DNA of 28,762 nt from CAZWDL01 sp964632995 (GTDB lineage: Bacteria; Bacteroidota; Bacteroidia; Chitinophagales; Saprospiraceae). The notes below the pieces were generated by a model. That model was given only the letters and a program-made list of their open reading frames with translations. It was not told the origin of the DNA and made no database searches. The stretch lies in NCBI GenBank assembly GCA_964632995.1, contig CAZWDL010000099.1, positions 1-28,762 of the forward strand, written 5' to 3'. Below are positions 7,834-15,453 of this stretch, piece by piece. A program made the position numbers and the translations under genes. The number at the start of each line of letters is the position of its first letter. Within the stretch, counting starts at the first letter, position 1.

Positions 7834-8274
7834 TCAGGCCCGCCAGCGGCGCATGGCAGCAAGGGAGAGGTAGTAGGCCGGCAGGGCCATGGCGGTACCG
7901 AGAATGGTTCCACCAAGAATCAAGGCCAGCAGCACATTATATCCATCACTGAAAAGGGCGAGGAACTGAGCCGGCGAGTCGAAAGATACGACGGCATGCA
8001 CCCCGGTTAACTGCTGTCCGATAACGAAAGCCAAACCAAAAAGGAACGGCGCCGTGATGGGATTGGTGTTAAATACGCCGATACCTGCCGCCAAGCGGTT
8101 CCATCTCAACCAGGAAGCCAAGCCCACGGCGATAAATACCTGCAGCCCGATAAAAGGCGTCATTCCAATAAAGATTCCCAGGGCAAACCCCCGCGCTACT
8201 TTCTCCGGATCGTCATCGATATGACGCAAGCGCTGCTGGAGTTTTTCCCAGCCCAATAATTTCTTCATGTTCAT
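7834..8274 (-). CDS. DUF2062 membrane protein
   Basis: 146 residues from the ATG at 8274; a second ATG two codons later at 8268 is equally possible. The motif region EKVARGFALGIFIGMTPFIGLQ and the later FNTNPITAPFLFGLAFVIG are hallmarks of DUF2062, a small integral membrane family of unknown function that is sometimes fused to glycosyltransferases. About three hydrophobic segments are visible, at residues ~25-50, ~62-82 and ~115-138. The frame stays open upstream to 8373, but those 33 residues lack membrane character and the family begins near KLLGWEKLQQRL, so I placed the start at 8274. It is convergent with slyD. Confidence 0.85.
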   Translation of the reverse strand: MNMKKLLGWEKLQQRLRHIDDDPEKVARGFALGIFIGMTPFIGLQVFIAVGLASWLRWNRLAAGIGVFNTNPITAPFLFGLAFVIGQQLTGVHAVVSFDSPAQFLALFSDGYNVLLALILGGTILGTAMALPAYYLSLAAMRRWRA

Positions 8275-8527
8275 GGCATCGTACTTTTTCGCCGATAGAA
8301 TGATTTGGTGTTTAGCGGAAGCGTAGGTAAGACCTGCACCGGGGCATTCTTTTTTAACCGCTCCGGCCGGCAACGTGCAAGATACAAAATGTATGCTTAT
8401 TTATTCACTAGCTGAACACTATTAATGTTGTGTTTTGTTTTAAAGTGCTCATTAAAAAGGGCTGTTTTAACAAAAATTTCATACAGGGGATGTCAAGCAA
8501 GCAGTCTCCGTCTTTCTTTTCTAAATG

Positions 8528-8561
8528 AAAAACCCGCAGTTCCGTCAGTGACGGCTGCGGG
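8528..8561 (-). terminator. Intrinsic terminator of the PAS-UbiA gene
   Basis: Read on the minus strand, CCCGCAG pairs with CTGCGGG, and an inner CCGTCA/TGACGG pair extends the stem. The hairpin is followed at once by GTTTTTC. It lies about 110 bases past the stop at 8669. The gap 8275-8668 also holds the motif pair at 8607-8649 and no gene that I can support. Confidence 0.8.
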
Positions 8562-8606
8562 CCTTCTATGTGCTAATTGGCTGTACACTATCTCTGTACG
8601 TGGCTT

Positions 8607-8649
8607 AGTACACTGTCAAATAAGTAACTTTCCGTTTTGACAGTGTACT
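8607..8649. repeat. Inverted pair of the AGTACACTGT motif
   Basis: AGTACACTGTCAAA (8607-8620) and TTTGACAGTGTACT (8636-8649) are perfect 14-bp reverse complements around a 15-base loop. The 16-mer TTGACAGTGTACTTAG at 8637-8652 occurs again, identically, at 18510-18525. Related palindromes lie at 11880 and 28711. Confidence 0.9.
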
Positions 8650-8668
8650 TAGTCGGCGAGAGTTATAC

Positions 8669-9946
8669 TTAGCCCAACCACAGCGCCACTGCCGTAAGTA
8701 ACCCGGTTAAAGCGCTGAGGGCGATGGTATTGACATTAGATTTAACCAGTTCCCGGCTGTTGTAGTGTTGGCGAATATGACGGACGATGAGCAATCCGGC
8801 TGCGAAGGAAGCTATCGCTACACCCAGAAGCCAGGCATTAAATCCGGGCAGCAGCGCAACCAACAGCAAATTAAAGATGAAAGCTGCCGTCAGAATAGCC
8901 GCGTAGATATAAATGCTTTTAGCTTTACCGTAAGTCACGACGAGATGATTTTTGCCGGTCTTGGCATCCGAGGGCGCATCGGGGAATTCATTGATCAGAA
9001 GAATATTAGCAGTGAGCAGACCCGCGGGCATACCGGCAATGAAAGCTATCCAGCTCAACTCCTGGGCGAGCACATAAGTCATGCCCAGGGTCACCAGCGG
9101 CCCGAAAGCCAGCGAGATGCCCAGTTCACCAAGCCCCTGTCGCGCTACCAGTCGCAGGGGCGGCGCCGTGTAGAAGTATCCGATAGCCAGCCCCGCCAGC
9201 CCGATAATCAGCGCCGGCAGCCCCGTCACCAGTGTGAGGTACACCCCGGTAAGGGCCGCAGCGATTATTAATGCAATGCCCAGGCGCTTGGTGCCCTCCA
9301 GGCTGATCAGTCCCAGCTCTATGGCCCTGCTGCCACCGGAATACTGTTGGAAATACTGCGTATTGAGCGGGTCCGTACCATCCTTGTAATCGAAATAGTC
9401 ATTCATGACATTACTGCCCAGATGCAGCAAAGCTACTCCCAGCAGGGCCACGATGAAATTCAACCAGGGAAACGCCGCCGATTCCGCTAATACATAACTG
9501 TAGGTGAAAGCCGCCCCGATCAGCGCCGGCATGATCACCGCCGAAAGAAAAGGCATACGGGTAATCACCAGCGCCTTGATCAACTTGGTGGACCAGCGGA
9601 TAGGGGGTTGGGCCGCCTCCACCGGTTCATCCAGAAGCTCCGTTACGCCACAGTACCCCGTTTGTCCTTTATCCTTCCCGTTTGCATAGGTAGGCGTAAT
9701 ACGAATACGGGCGGCAAACGGGGTTCCGTCCTTTCGGACAAATACGGTCTTTCCCAAAAACTTCCCCTCTTCACTCGCCTTTTTCAACCATACCGGCACA
9801 TTCTGGAGTACGATCTCCCCAGGCGAAAAAACGCTGACCCGCTCTTTGCCGATAACTTCTTCTTTTTGATACCCAAAGGTCTCTTCTGCTCCACGGTTGA
9901 AGGTTTCGATGATGCCCTCCATGTCACAGGTGATGACACTCTTCAT
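8669..9946 (-). CDS. PAS domain fused to UbiA/MenA-like prenyltransferase
   Basis: 425 residues from the ATG at 9946. Residues ~1-108 form a PAS domain: ITCDMEGIIETFNRGAEETFGYQKEE and later FVRKDGTPFAARIRITP, TGYCGVTEL. Residues ~120-425 form a UbiA-superfamily integral membrane prenyltransferase with about eight helices. It carries the first Asp-rich motif NDYFDYKDGTD (from residue 182), the MenA-like IGYFYTAPPLRLVARQGLGE, and the second Asp motif DAPSDAKTGK. Both prenyl-diphosphate/Mg2+ motifs are intact, so activity is likely. The closest function I recognise is 1,4-dihydroxy-2-naphthoate prenyltransferase (menaquinone synthesis), but the substrate is inferred. The frame extends upstream to 10048, but the PAS start fits 9946. 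Joining a sensor domain to this enzyme is unusual. Confidence 0.88.
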   Translation of the reverse strand: MKSVITCDMEGIIETFNRGAEETFGYQKEEVIGKERVSVFSPGEIVLQNVPVWLKKASEEGKFLGKTVFVRKDGTPFAARIRITPTYANGKDKGQTGYCGVTELLDEPVEAAQPPIRWSTKLIKALVITRMPFLSAVIMPALIGAAFTYSYVLAESAAFPWLNFIVALLGVALLHLGSNVMNDYFDYKDGTDPLNTQYFQQYSGGSRAIELGLISLEGTKRLGIALIIAAALTGVYLTLVTGLPALIIGLAGLAIGYFYTAPPLRLVARQGLGELGISLAFGPLVTLGMTYVLAQELSWIAFIAGMPAGLLTANILLINEFPDAPSDAKTGKNHLVVTYGKAKSIYIYAAILTAAFIFNLLLVALLPGFNAWLLGVAIASFAAGLLIVRHIRQHYNSRELVKSNVNTIALSALTGLLTAVALWLG

Positions 9947-10059
9947 AGTACTTATTTTTTTTGCTTCGATATTTTCAAATGTTTCTGAAAATAAAAAACA
10001 CCCGATTGATCTAAAAGGTTCTCCACCCCGGACAAAATCAACAAACATCAGGCTACCAC

Positions 10060-10092
10060 AAAAAAAGTGGGATCGCCGGATAGCGATCCCAC
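10060..10092 (-). terminator. Intrinsic terminator of the small 70-residue gene
   Basis: A perfect 10-bp stem (GTGGGATCGC and GCGATCCCAC, 10067-10092) with a 6-base loop is followed on the minus strand by a run of seven T (10060-10066). It lies 40 bases past the stop at 10132, which supports that short gene being real and transcribed. Confidence 0.88.
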
Positions 10093-10131
10093 CAAATTTA
10101 TGTTAAATATTGACTATCTGCGCACCTGTAA

Positions 10132-10344
10132 TCAGGCATGAAACATCTCCGCGTATCCTGAATACAGCATGAAATTATTGATGGTAAAAAAGACCGCTTC
10201 CGCCATATTCACCTGTTGAAAAGTCAGGGTCCAAACTTCCTCCGTCAGAGGCTGGCACCATTCTGGAATGGGAAACATATTATTGAAGGTATAGGCCGCT
10301 GTACTCAGTAATCCTATGAGTAAAAGTTTAATAATCTTTGACAT
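10132..10344 (-). CDS. Small exported or membrane-anchored protein, unknown
   Basis: 70 residues from the ATG at 10344; a TTG two codons upstream is less likely. The N-terminus MSKIIKLLLIGLLSTAAYTF looks like a signal peptide or a single membrane anchor. The remainder (MFPIPEWCQPLTEEVWTLTF, then NMAEAVFFTINNFMLYSGYAEMF) is aromatic-rich with one Cys and resembles no family that I can name. A strong terminator directly downstream and the divergent HD-like/PycTM gene 164 bases upstream argue for an independent transcript. I do not assign a function. Confidence 0.6.
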   Translation of the reverse strand: MSKIIKLLLIGLLSTAAYTFNNMFPIPEWCQPLTEEVWTLTFQQVNMAEAVFFTINNFMLYSGYAEMFHA

Positions 10345-10508
10345 AGTCAAAATGGTTTTATTTCTTTCAGAAACTTTTGAAACATACTTCTTAAACAGAC
10401 TTATTGCCCACTTGTTTGAAAATTTCCCACTTTAGTAAGAGGGAGGTAGAGGTATTCTCTAGTTTTAGTAAATTAATAGCCTGAACAAATGGAAACAAGA
10501 ACTTTCGC

Positions 10509-11708
10509 ATGACTATAACCCAATTAATTGAGCAGGCCGAATCACTTGCTCAACGCGCCATTGCCCGTCGTCAGGAAAAAGATGCCGCCACCGGATCAGT
10601 ATTTGTAAAGGAAACTGTTCGTCAGTGCCTGTTTATTGCCGGACAGTCGGAGCTGTCGCAATCTGAAAGTGAGCGGGCGGCCGTAGCGGTCTGGCTGTAT
10701 TTCACCGCGCTGGAGAGAGGGGTTCTGTTCGCATCCCGCCAGGAAAAGATTCTTGAGTCAGTCCGTCTGCTTGAAGAGCTCGAATTGCCCGAAGAGGATC
10801 GCCGGCAAATTCAGCGCGCCGTCATGGCGGCTGTCAACAGTGAGCCTGCCGACCTGTTTGATGAGGTGGTCTGTGATGCCGTCAACAGCATCATACTGCA
10901 GGCTGATCAACTCAGTGATTTTTCCCAGCAGGAACTGCTTCTATATCAAACCCTGGCCGGCGCCAATGTCGGCTGGCTGCGTCTGCTGCGGGAACAGTTG
11001 GGGCAGCTGCGTTTTTTCACGGAGTACGGCCGCTCCCACTTCAACGACAAACGCGATTCCCTTCTGGAGAAACTCAACACCTATCAAAAGGCGATGCGCC
11101 GGGAGCAACGCGAGGAGCTGATGCAGGAATTCAACCTGAGCAAAAAGGACCTGAAGCGGCTCAAAAAGCTCGGCAAGCGCGACAACCGCGGAGTCCAGAC
11201 GCTCTTCCGCCTCACTTCCCGCAACCACTTTACCCTCAACGCAATGGTGGATCGCAAAGCAAATATTATGATTTCTATCAATGCCATCATCCTCTCGGTG
11301 ATGATCGGCGGGCTGGTCGGCGGGCTGAGTGAAGCCTGGGAAATACGGATAGGGCCCATCGTCCTGCTCATCCTGACCAGTTTGCTGTCTATCATCTTCG
11401 CCGTCTTTTCCATCCGTCCGGAAGTCAGCCACGGCGAGTTCTCCCGCGAGGAACTTCGCGCCAAAAAGGGCAACCTGCTCTTCTACGGCAACTTCCTGAA
11501 AGTCTCCCTTAAAGACTTCGAACGCGAAATACTGCAGCTGCTCAACGACCGCCACTACCTTTACCTCTCTATGATTCGCGATATCTACTTCCTCGGCGAA
11601 ACGCTCAACAAGAAAAACCGCCTGCTGCGCATTTCGCTCAATATCTTTCTCGTAGGGATTATTCTGGCGGTACTGTTGTTGGGGGGAATGGAGTTGTTAG
11701 GGGTCTAA
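10509..11708 (+). CDS. Degenerate HD domain fused to Pycsar-effector (DUF5706) membrane domain
   Basis: 399 residues in three parts. Residues ~10-190 follow the layout of HD phosphohydrolases found ahead of DUF5706 in Bacteroidota, but the metal ligands are gone: the usual YHNxxHT segment reads SVFVKETV (30-37), and the HD pair expected in AAWFHD reads AVWLYF (60-65). The trailing LRFFTEYGRSHF (167-178) is well kept. Residues ~190-225 are a charged, probably coiled-coil linker. Residues ~235-399 are the DUF5706/PycTM domain: TSRNHFTLNAMVDRKANIM, helices at ~253-274 and ~281-302, FYGNFLKVSLKDFEREI, and a last helix at ~374-397. In Pycsar systems this domain is the membrane effector triggered by cyclic CMP or UMP. 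No cyclase is encoded nearby, so its trigger here is unknown. It is a single-gene unit. Confidence 0.85.
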   Translation: MTITQLIEQAESLAQRAIARRQEKDAATGSVFVKETVRQCLFIAGQSELSQSESERAAVAVWLYFTALERGVLFASRQEKILESVRLLEELELPEEDRRQIQRAVMAAVNSEPADLFDEVVCDAVNSIILQADQLSDFSQQELLLYQTLAGANVGWLRLLREQLGQLRFFTEYGRSHFNDKRDSLLEKLNTYQKAMRREQREELMQEFNLSKKDLKRLKKLGKRDNRGVQTLFRLTSRNHFTLNAMVDRKANIMISINAIILSVMIGGLVGGLSEAWEIRIGPIVLLILTSLLSIIFAVFSIRPEVSHGEFSREELRAKKGNLLFYGNFLKVSLKDFEREILQLLNDRHYLYLSMIRDIYFLGETLNKKNRLLRISLNIFLVGIILAVLLLGGMELLGV

Positions 11709-11879
11709 GTTCCTGGATTCTTGGGTTCTGTATGGTGCTGCCCCGGCAGCCTTCGAAAACCACCGGTAAGCATACTTCTGCGGTTCTTCCGTTATGCCTG
11801 GCTCAACCACCAGACCGTAAGTACAATTATTCTAACAAAATCCATCTCAATCTAATAATAACCCAATTGTGCCCGGGTA

Positions 11880-11911
11880 AGTACACTGTGTACTAGTGCC
11901 GGAGGCACTAG
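11880..11911. repeat. AGTACACTGTGTACT palindrome plus adjacent hairpin
   Basis: The palindrome AGTACAC-T-GTGTACT spans 11880-11894. It is joined directly to a hairpin CTAGTGCC-GGA-GGCACTAG at 11893-11911 whose right arm covers the stop codon (11908-11910) of the K+ channel gene. The position between convergent transcripts suggests a role at transcript ends. A further hairpin, GCTGCC-CC-GGCAGC, lies at 11737-11750 after the HD-like/PycTM gene. Confidence 0.85.
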
Positions 11912-12981
11912 CTACTTTCCTTTTTCTCTTCTTCCGGATAATTATAGAAAAGGTTGCGCAGGGCCGTCAGTTGCTCCTCGTTGCCCAGGGCGATAAAGCT
12001 GGTGTTAGGCGCAAGTACGGTATCGGGGGAAGGATTAACTTCATAGTTTCCTTCAGCGTGTTTGAAGCCTATGATATTGGTGCCCGTAGCGCTGCGCAGA
12101 TTGAGGTCACGGATCGATAAGCCCTGGCAGGTAGGCGGCAGTTCTTCGTAAGTGACTTCTTCGAAACCGATATCCGAGCGGTATTCGTTCGTTATGAAGG
12201 AAAAAAATTCTACCGCGCCAGGCTGGCTGACCAGGGTCGCCATGTAGAAGCCCCCGATCTGTTCGGGCATGACGACATGATCGGCGCCGGCGAGCATGAG
12301 CTTGCGCTCCGAGCGGGGATCCTTGGCCCGGCTGATGATATTGATCTTGGGATTGAGCTGCCTGGCGGTGAGCACGGTGAAGACATTATCAGCATCTTCC
12401 GGAAGGGCGGTTACGAGCGCCCGGGCGCGTTGGATGCCGGCTTGCACCAGCGCTTCGTCATGCGTGGCGTCATCCTGGATGTAGAGCAGCTTTTGTTCGC
12501 TCTTCTGCAGATTTTCAACCTCTTCCTCGCTCTGATCAATGATAACAAAAGGAATGCCGTGCTTAAGAAAATGGCCGGCGGCCTCTTTCCCGTAGCGTCC
12601 GTAACCACAGAGAATGACATGGTCACTGAGCTCGTCGATATTATTGCGGATTAAAGTGGTGTGCATATTTTTAAAAATTTCCCCCTCGATGATGTAATAG
12701 GAAAATACGGAAATGATATAGGCGAACAAACCTATATTGAGCAGAATGAAAAAAGAAGTGAACAATTGCCCGAACGCACTCAGCGGCTGTACCTCCGTGT
12801 ATCCGACTGTCGACAGCGTGATGACGGTCATGTACACTGCATCCATCAGACCGTACCCCTCGATCAGGGTAAAGCCGACTACGCCCAATAATATATCTGC
12901 CAACAGGAGTAACAAGGCCATCCTGGCGCTGAGTAAAGACGAAGGGACCTGGTGTAGTTTTATATCTTTGCGTCGTAACAA
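11908..12981 (-). CDS. Potassium channel with RCK (TrkA-N/TrkA-C) regulatory domains
   Basis: Two-helix K+ channel subunit. A first helix (MALLLLLADILLGVVGFTLI) is followed by the pore loop with selectivity filter TLSTVGYTEVQP and a second helix (LFTSFFILLNIGLFAYIISV). A TrkA-N/RCK domain begins with VILCGYGRYGKEAAGHFLKH and has an acidic ribose-binding position after IPFVIIDQS. A TrkA-C-like domain closes the protein. It should conduct K+ across the inner membrane under control of a nucleotide or ion bound to RCK. The frame is open to a GTG at 13092, but a promoter-like match at 13009-13040 would lie inside that extension. TTG at 12981 (357 residues) or ATG at 12921 fit better, and I used 12981. 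It is divergent from the K+/H+ antiporter. Confidence 0.85.
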   Translation of the reverse strand: MLRRKDIKLHQVPSSLLSARMALLLLLADILLGVVGFTLIEGYGLMDAVYMTVITLSTVGYTEVQPLSAFGQLFTSFFILLNIGLFAYIISVFSYYIIEGEIFKNMHTTLIRNNIDELSDHVILCGYGRYGKEAAGHFLKHGIPFVIIDQSEEEVENLQKSEQKLLYIQDDATHDEALVQAGIQRARALVTALPEDADNVFTVLTARQLNPKINIISRAKDPRSERKLMLAGADHVVMPEQIGGFYMATLVSQPGAVEFFSFITNEYRSDIGFEEVTYEELPPTCQGLSIRDLNLRSATGTNIIGFKHAEGNYEVNPSPDTVLAPNTSFIALGNEEQLTALRNLFYNYPEEEKKESS

Positions 12982-13008
12982 GTGCTGTAGCCTTATTAAA
13001 TTGAAGCC

Positions 13009-13040
13009 CAAAATTATAGGTAAAAAGCGAAAATACAGAT
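13009..13040 (-). promoter_or_regulatory. Bacteroidota-type promoter for the K+ channel gene
   Basis: On the minus strand, TAATTTTG (13009-13016) matches the -7 consensus TAnnTTTG. TCTG (13036-13039), 19 bases upstream, is one mismatch from the -33 TTTG. Transcription would begin near 13002, about 21 bases before the TTG at 12981. This is a consensus match by eye only. Confidence 0.45.
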
Positions 13041-13121
13041 TTCTTTTACTACCAAAAACGGCACAGCACTTATCTTGTAGGAGAACATACACTTATCGCG
13101 TTTCCGTTCAAATTTTCATCC

Positions 13122-15113
13122 ATGGAATTACCTATCCTTTCCGATATCGTCATTATTCTGGGCCTGGCCGTGCTGGTCATCTTGCTGTTTCAAAAGCTGC
13201 AGCTGCCTACCATTCTTGGTTTCCTGATTACGGGAATGATTGCCGGCCCGAACGGGTTGGCGCTCATCGATGCTGTCCACGAAGTGGAGATGATGGCAGA
13301 GATCGGTGTTATTTTGCTGCTGTTCATCATAGGTATGGAGTTTTCCCTCAAAACGATGGCTTCCGTACAACGGATCGTTTTACTGGGAGGCCTCATCCAG
13401 GTAGGCGGCACCATAGGGATCACCTTTCTGGTCGCCTACGGCATGGGTTATGCCTGGAATGAGGCGCTGTTTCTTGGTTTCCTCTTTTCCCTCAGCAGTA
13501 CGGCAATCGTACTGACCCTTCTGCAGGAGAGAGGCACCATCAATGCCCCCCATGGAAAAATTGCGCTGGCGATCCTTATTTTTCAGGATATCATCGTGGT
13601 GCCGATGATGCTGTTTGCACCGCTCATGACGGGAGAAGCCGAGAATGTGCTGGGCACCCTGCTGACCCTCTTGCTCAAAGCAGGCCTGGTGGTGGCGCTG
13701 GTATTACTGAGCGCCCGGTACGTGGCGCCACGCCTGCTCGATATGATCGCGCGTACCCGAAGCCAGGAGCTGTTCCTGTTATCGGTAATCGTCATCTGTT
13801 TTGCCGTCGCCTGGGGTACTTCTAGTATTGGCTTATCTCTTGCCCTGGGCGCCTTTATGGCGGGGCTGGTTATCTCGGAGTCGGAACACAGCTACCAGGC
13901 CACTGCTCTGGTGATTCCTTTTCGCGAAATTTTCACCAGTTTCTTTTTCGTTTCCATCGGCATGCTGCTGGATCTGCGCTTTTTTATCTTCAACATAGGT
14001 ATGGTGCTGTTGCTGACTCTAGCCGCCATGCTCGCCAAGTTTTTGATCGCCGGGCTGGCGGCGCTGGCGCTGCGCTATCCTTTGCGTACGGCCCTGCTGT
14101 CGGGTTTTGCGCTGCTGCAAATCGGCGAATTTGCCTTTATCCTTTCGGAAACAGGGCTGGAATACGGGCTCATAGGTGGAGAAGTGTATCAGTATTTCCT
14201 CGCCATGTCTATTCTCTCAATGGCTGTTACGCCATTTATCATGAAATACGCACCCAACATCAGCGACTGGCTGCTGCGCCGCCCCATGCCTGAACGGCTG
14301 CGGCATTTCAATCAGTTGAGCACTCACGCCGATGAAGAGCCCGCCGAAGCGGAACTGGAGGATCATGTCATCGTCATCGGCTACGGAGTAACCGGTCGCA
14401 ATGTAGCCCGGGCTGCCAGCTACGCCCGCCTTCCCTATGTAGTGCTCGACCTCGACCCCGACCGGGTTGCCGCCGCCCGCCAGGCCGGCCATCCGGCCAG
14501 CTACGGCGACGCCACCAGCGACTTCGTCCTTCAACACATTCATGTATACAATGCCCGCGTAGTCGTCATTGCTATCAATGATCCGCAGGCCTGCAGGTTG
14601 ATAATCACGCAGATCCGGAACATCTGTAAGACCGTTTACCTCATCGTGCGTACGCGGGCCATCAGTGAGGTGACTGAATTCCACCGCCTGGGCGCCAATG
14701 AGGTGATCCCCGAGGAATTTGAGGTATCCGTGGAGGTTTTCACCCGCCTGCTCAACCGCTACCTCGTCCCCCAGGATGAAATTGAAACCTTCGCACGCGA
14801 CATCCGCGCGGACGCCTACGAAATGCTGCGGCCGCGGCCCCACCACGCGACCATTCAGGAGCGCCTGCTCAGTATTCCCGATGTCAATATCACCTGCCTG
14901 AAGGCCCTGCATTCCGAGAATGAAGTGATCGGCAAGCCGCTTGCCAAATCCAATATCCGGAACGAATACGGCGTCAACCTCATCGCCCTGATGCGGGCCG
15001 ATAAACTGATCACCGATATCGGAGGCGATACGGTTATCAAACAGGACGACGTCCTCTATCTGATCGGCGAGCCGGAAGCGATTGACCGCTTCAACCGGAA
15101 ACTGAAATACTGA
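13122..15113 (+). CDS. Kef-type K+/H+ antiporter (CPA2) with RCK domains
   Basis: 663 residues. Residues 1-~385 form the CPA2 exchanger with about twelve helices; recognisable pieces are LPTILGFLITGMIAGPNGL, LFIIGMEFSLKTM, LFSLSSTAIVLTLLQERG and SLALGAFMAGLVISESE. Residues ~412-530 form a TrkA-N domain with VIVIGYGVTGRNVARAA. Residues ~580-663 form a TrkA-C domain ending in VLYLIGEPEAIDRFNRKL. The length and order match the KefB/KefC/YbaL group, which exports K+ in exchange for H+ and is gated through the cytosolic nucleotide-binding domain. No KefF/KefG-type ancillary oxidoreductase lies beside it. It diverges from a K+ channel carrying the same kind of RCK domain, so the two likely act together in K+ balance. 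Confidence 0.95.
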   Translation: MELPILSDIVIILGLAVLVILLFQKLQLPTILGFLITGMIAGPNGLALIDAVHEVEMMAEIGVILLLFIIGMEFSLKTMASVQRIVLLGGLIQVGGTIGITFLVAYGMGYAWNEALFLGFLFSLSSTAIVLTLLQERGTINAPHGKIALAILIFQDIIVVPMMLFAPLMTGEAENVLGTLLTLLLKAGLVVALVLLSARYVAPRLLDMIARTRSQELFLLSVIVICFAVAWGTSSIGLSLALGAFMAGLVISESEHSYQATALVIPFREIFTSFFFVSIGMLLDLRFFIFNIGMVLLLTLAAMLAKFLIAGLAALALRYPLRTALLSGFALLQIGEFAFILSETGLEYGLIGGEVYQYFLAMSILSMAVTPFIMKYAPNISDWLLRRPMPERLRHFNQLSTHADEEPAEAELEDHVIVIGYGVTGRNVARAASYARLPYVVLDLDPDRVAAARQAGHPASYGDATSDFVLQHIHVYNARVVVIAINDPQACRLIITQIRNICKTVYLIVRTRAISEVTEFHRLGANEVIPEEFEVSVEVFTRLLNRYLVPQDEIETFARDIRADAYEMLRPRPHHATIQERLLSIPDVNITCLKALHSENEVIGKPLAKSNIRNEYGVNLIALMRADKLITDIGGDTVIKQDDVLYLIGEPEAIDRFNRKLKY

Positions 15114-15174
15114 GGAGAGAGAGGATGCGCTGAGCGGCTTCGCTTTGCTCTGGGCGTGGGGGTATGATGAAAAA

Positions 15175-15278
15175 AAGCTTATTTTTGAAGATATGCTCTT
15201 GACTTCCGTGCTTACTCAGGACTGCTTTGTCTTGCTCTTAGCCAGACGGAGAAGCTTAGCTTTGAAGAGATGCTCTTA
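15175..15278. repeat. Imperfect direct repeat pair in a 340-base gap
   Basis: AAGCTTATTTTTGAAGATATGCTCTT (15175-15200, described in two parts: AAGCTTATTTTTGAAG then ATATGCTCTT) recurs as AAGCTTAGCTTTGAAG then AGATGCTCTT at 15252-15277, 77 bases later. A third CTTGCTCTTA lies between them. The gap 15114-15453 separates the convergent antiporter and acyl-CoA synthetase genes and contains no gene that I can support. Confidence 0.7.
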
Positions 15279-15418
15279 GTGTCGCCTGTAATATGAAACT
15301 TACCTGAATTCAGGAGAAAAGAGCAATGAAAACACCAATTGCCCCTTCCCAAGCTCAAGCGCACCGCGAAGCACCATGTACCCAGCGCAACGCCCTCAAA
15401 TTTTCTACCCCAAAACCA

Positions 15419-15442
15419 GGCGTAACGACGCAACGTCACGCC
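15419..15442 (-). terminator. Probable terminator of the acyl-CoA synthetase-GNAT gene
   Basis: On the minus strand GGCGTGACG pairs with CGTTACGCC (one G-T wobble) around a 6-base loop, followed by TGGTTTTGGGG. It begins 12 bases after the stop at 15454. The T tract is interrupted, so confidence is moderate. Confidence 0.55.
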
Positions 15443-15453
15443 GGTCATCTATT

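Noticed and set aside
8425..8640. Plus-strand 71-codon frame
   Set aside because: It runs through a minus-strand terminator hairpin and repeat motifs, and its composition is not protein-like.
10509..11708. Complete Pycsar defence operon
   Set aside because: Only the effector-type domain is present; no pyrimidine cyclase gene is in the window.
12981..13092. N-terminal extension of the K+ channel
   Set aside because: It contains a promoter match and non-coding-like sequence, and lies only 29 bases from the divergent start.
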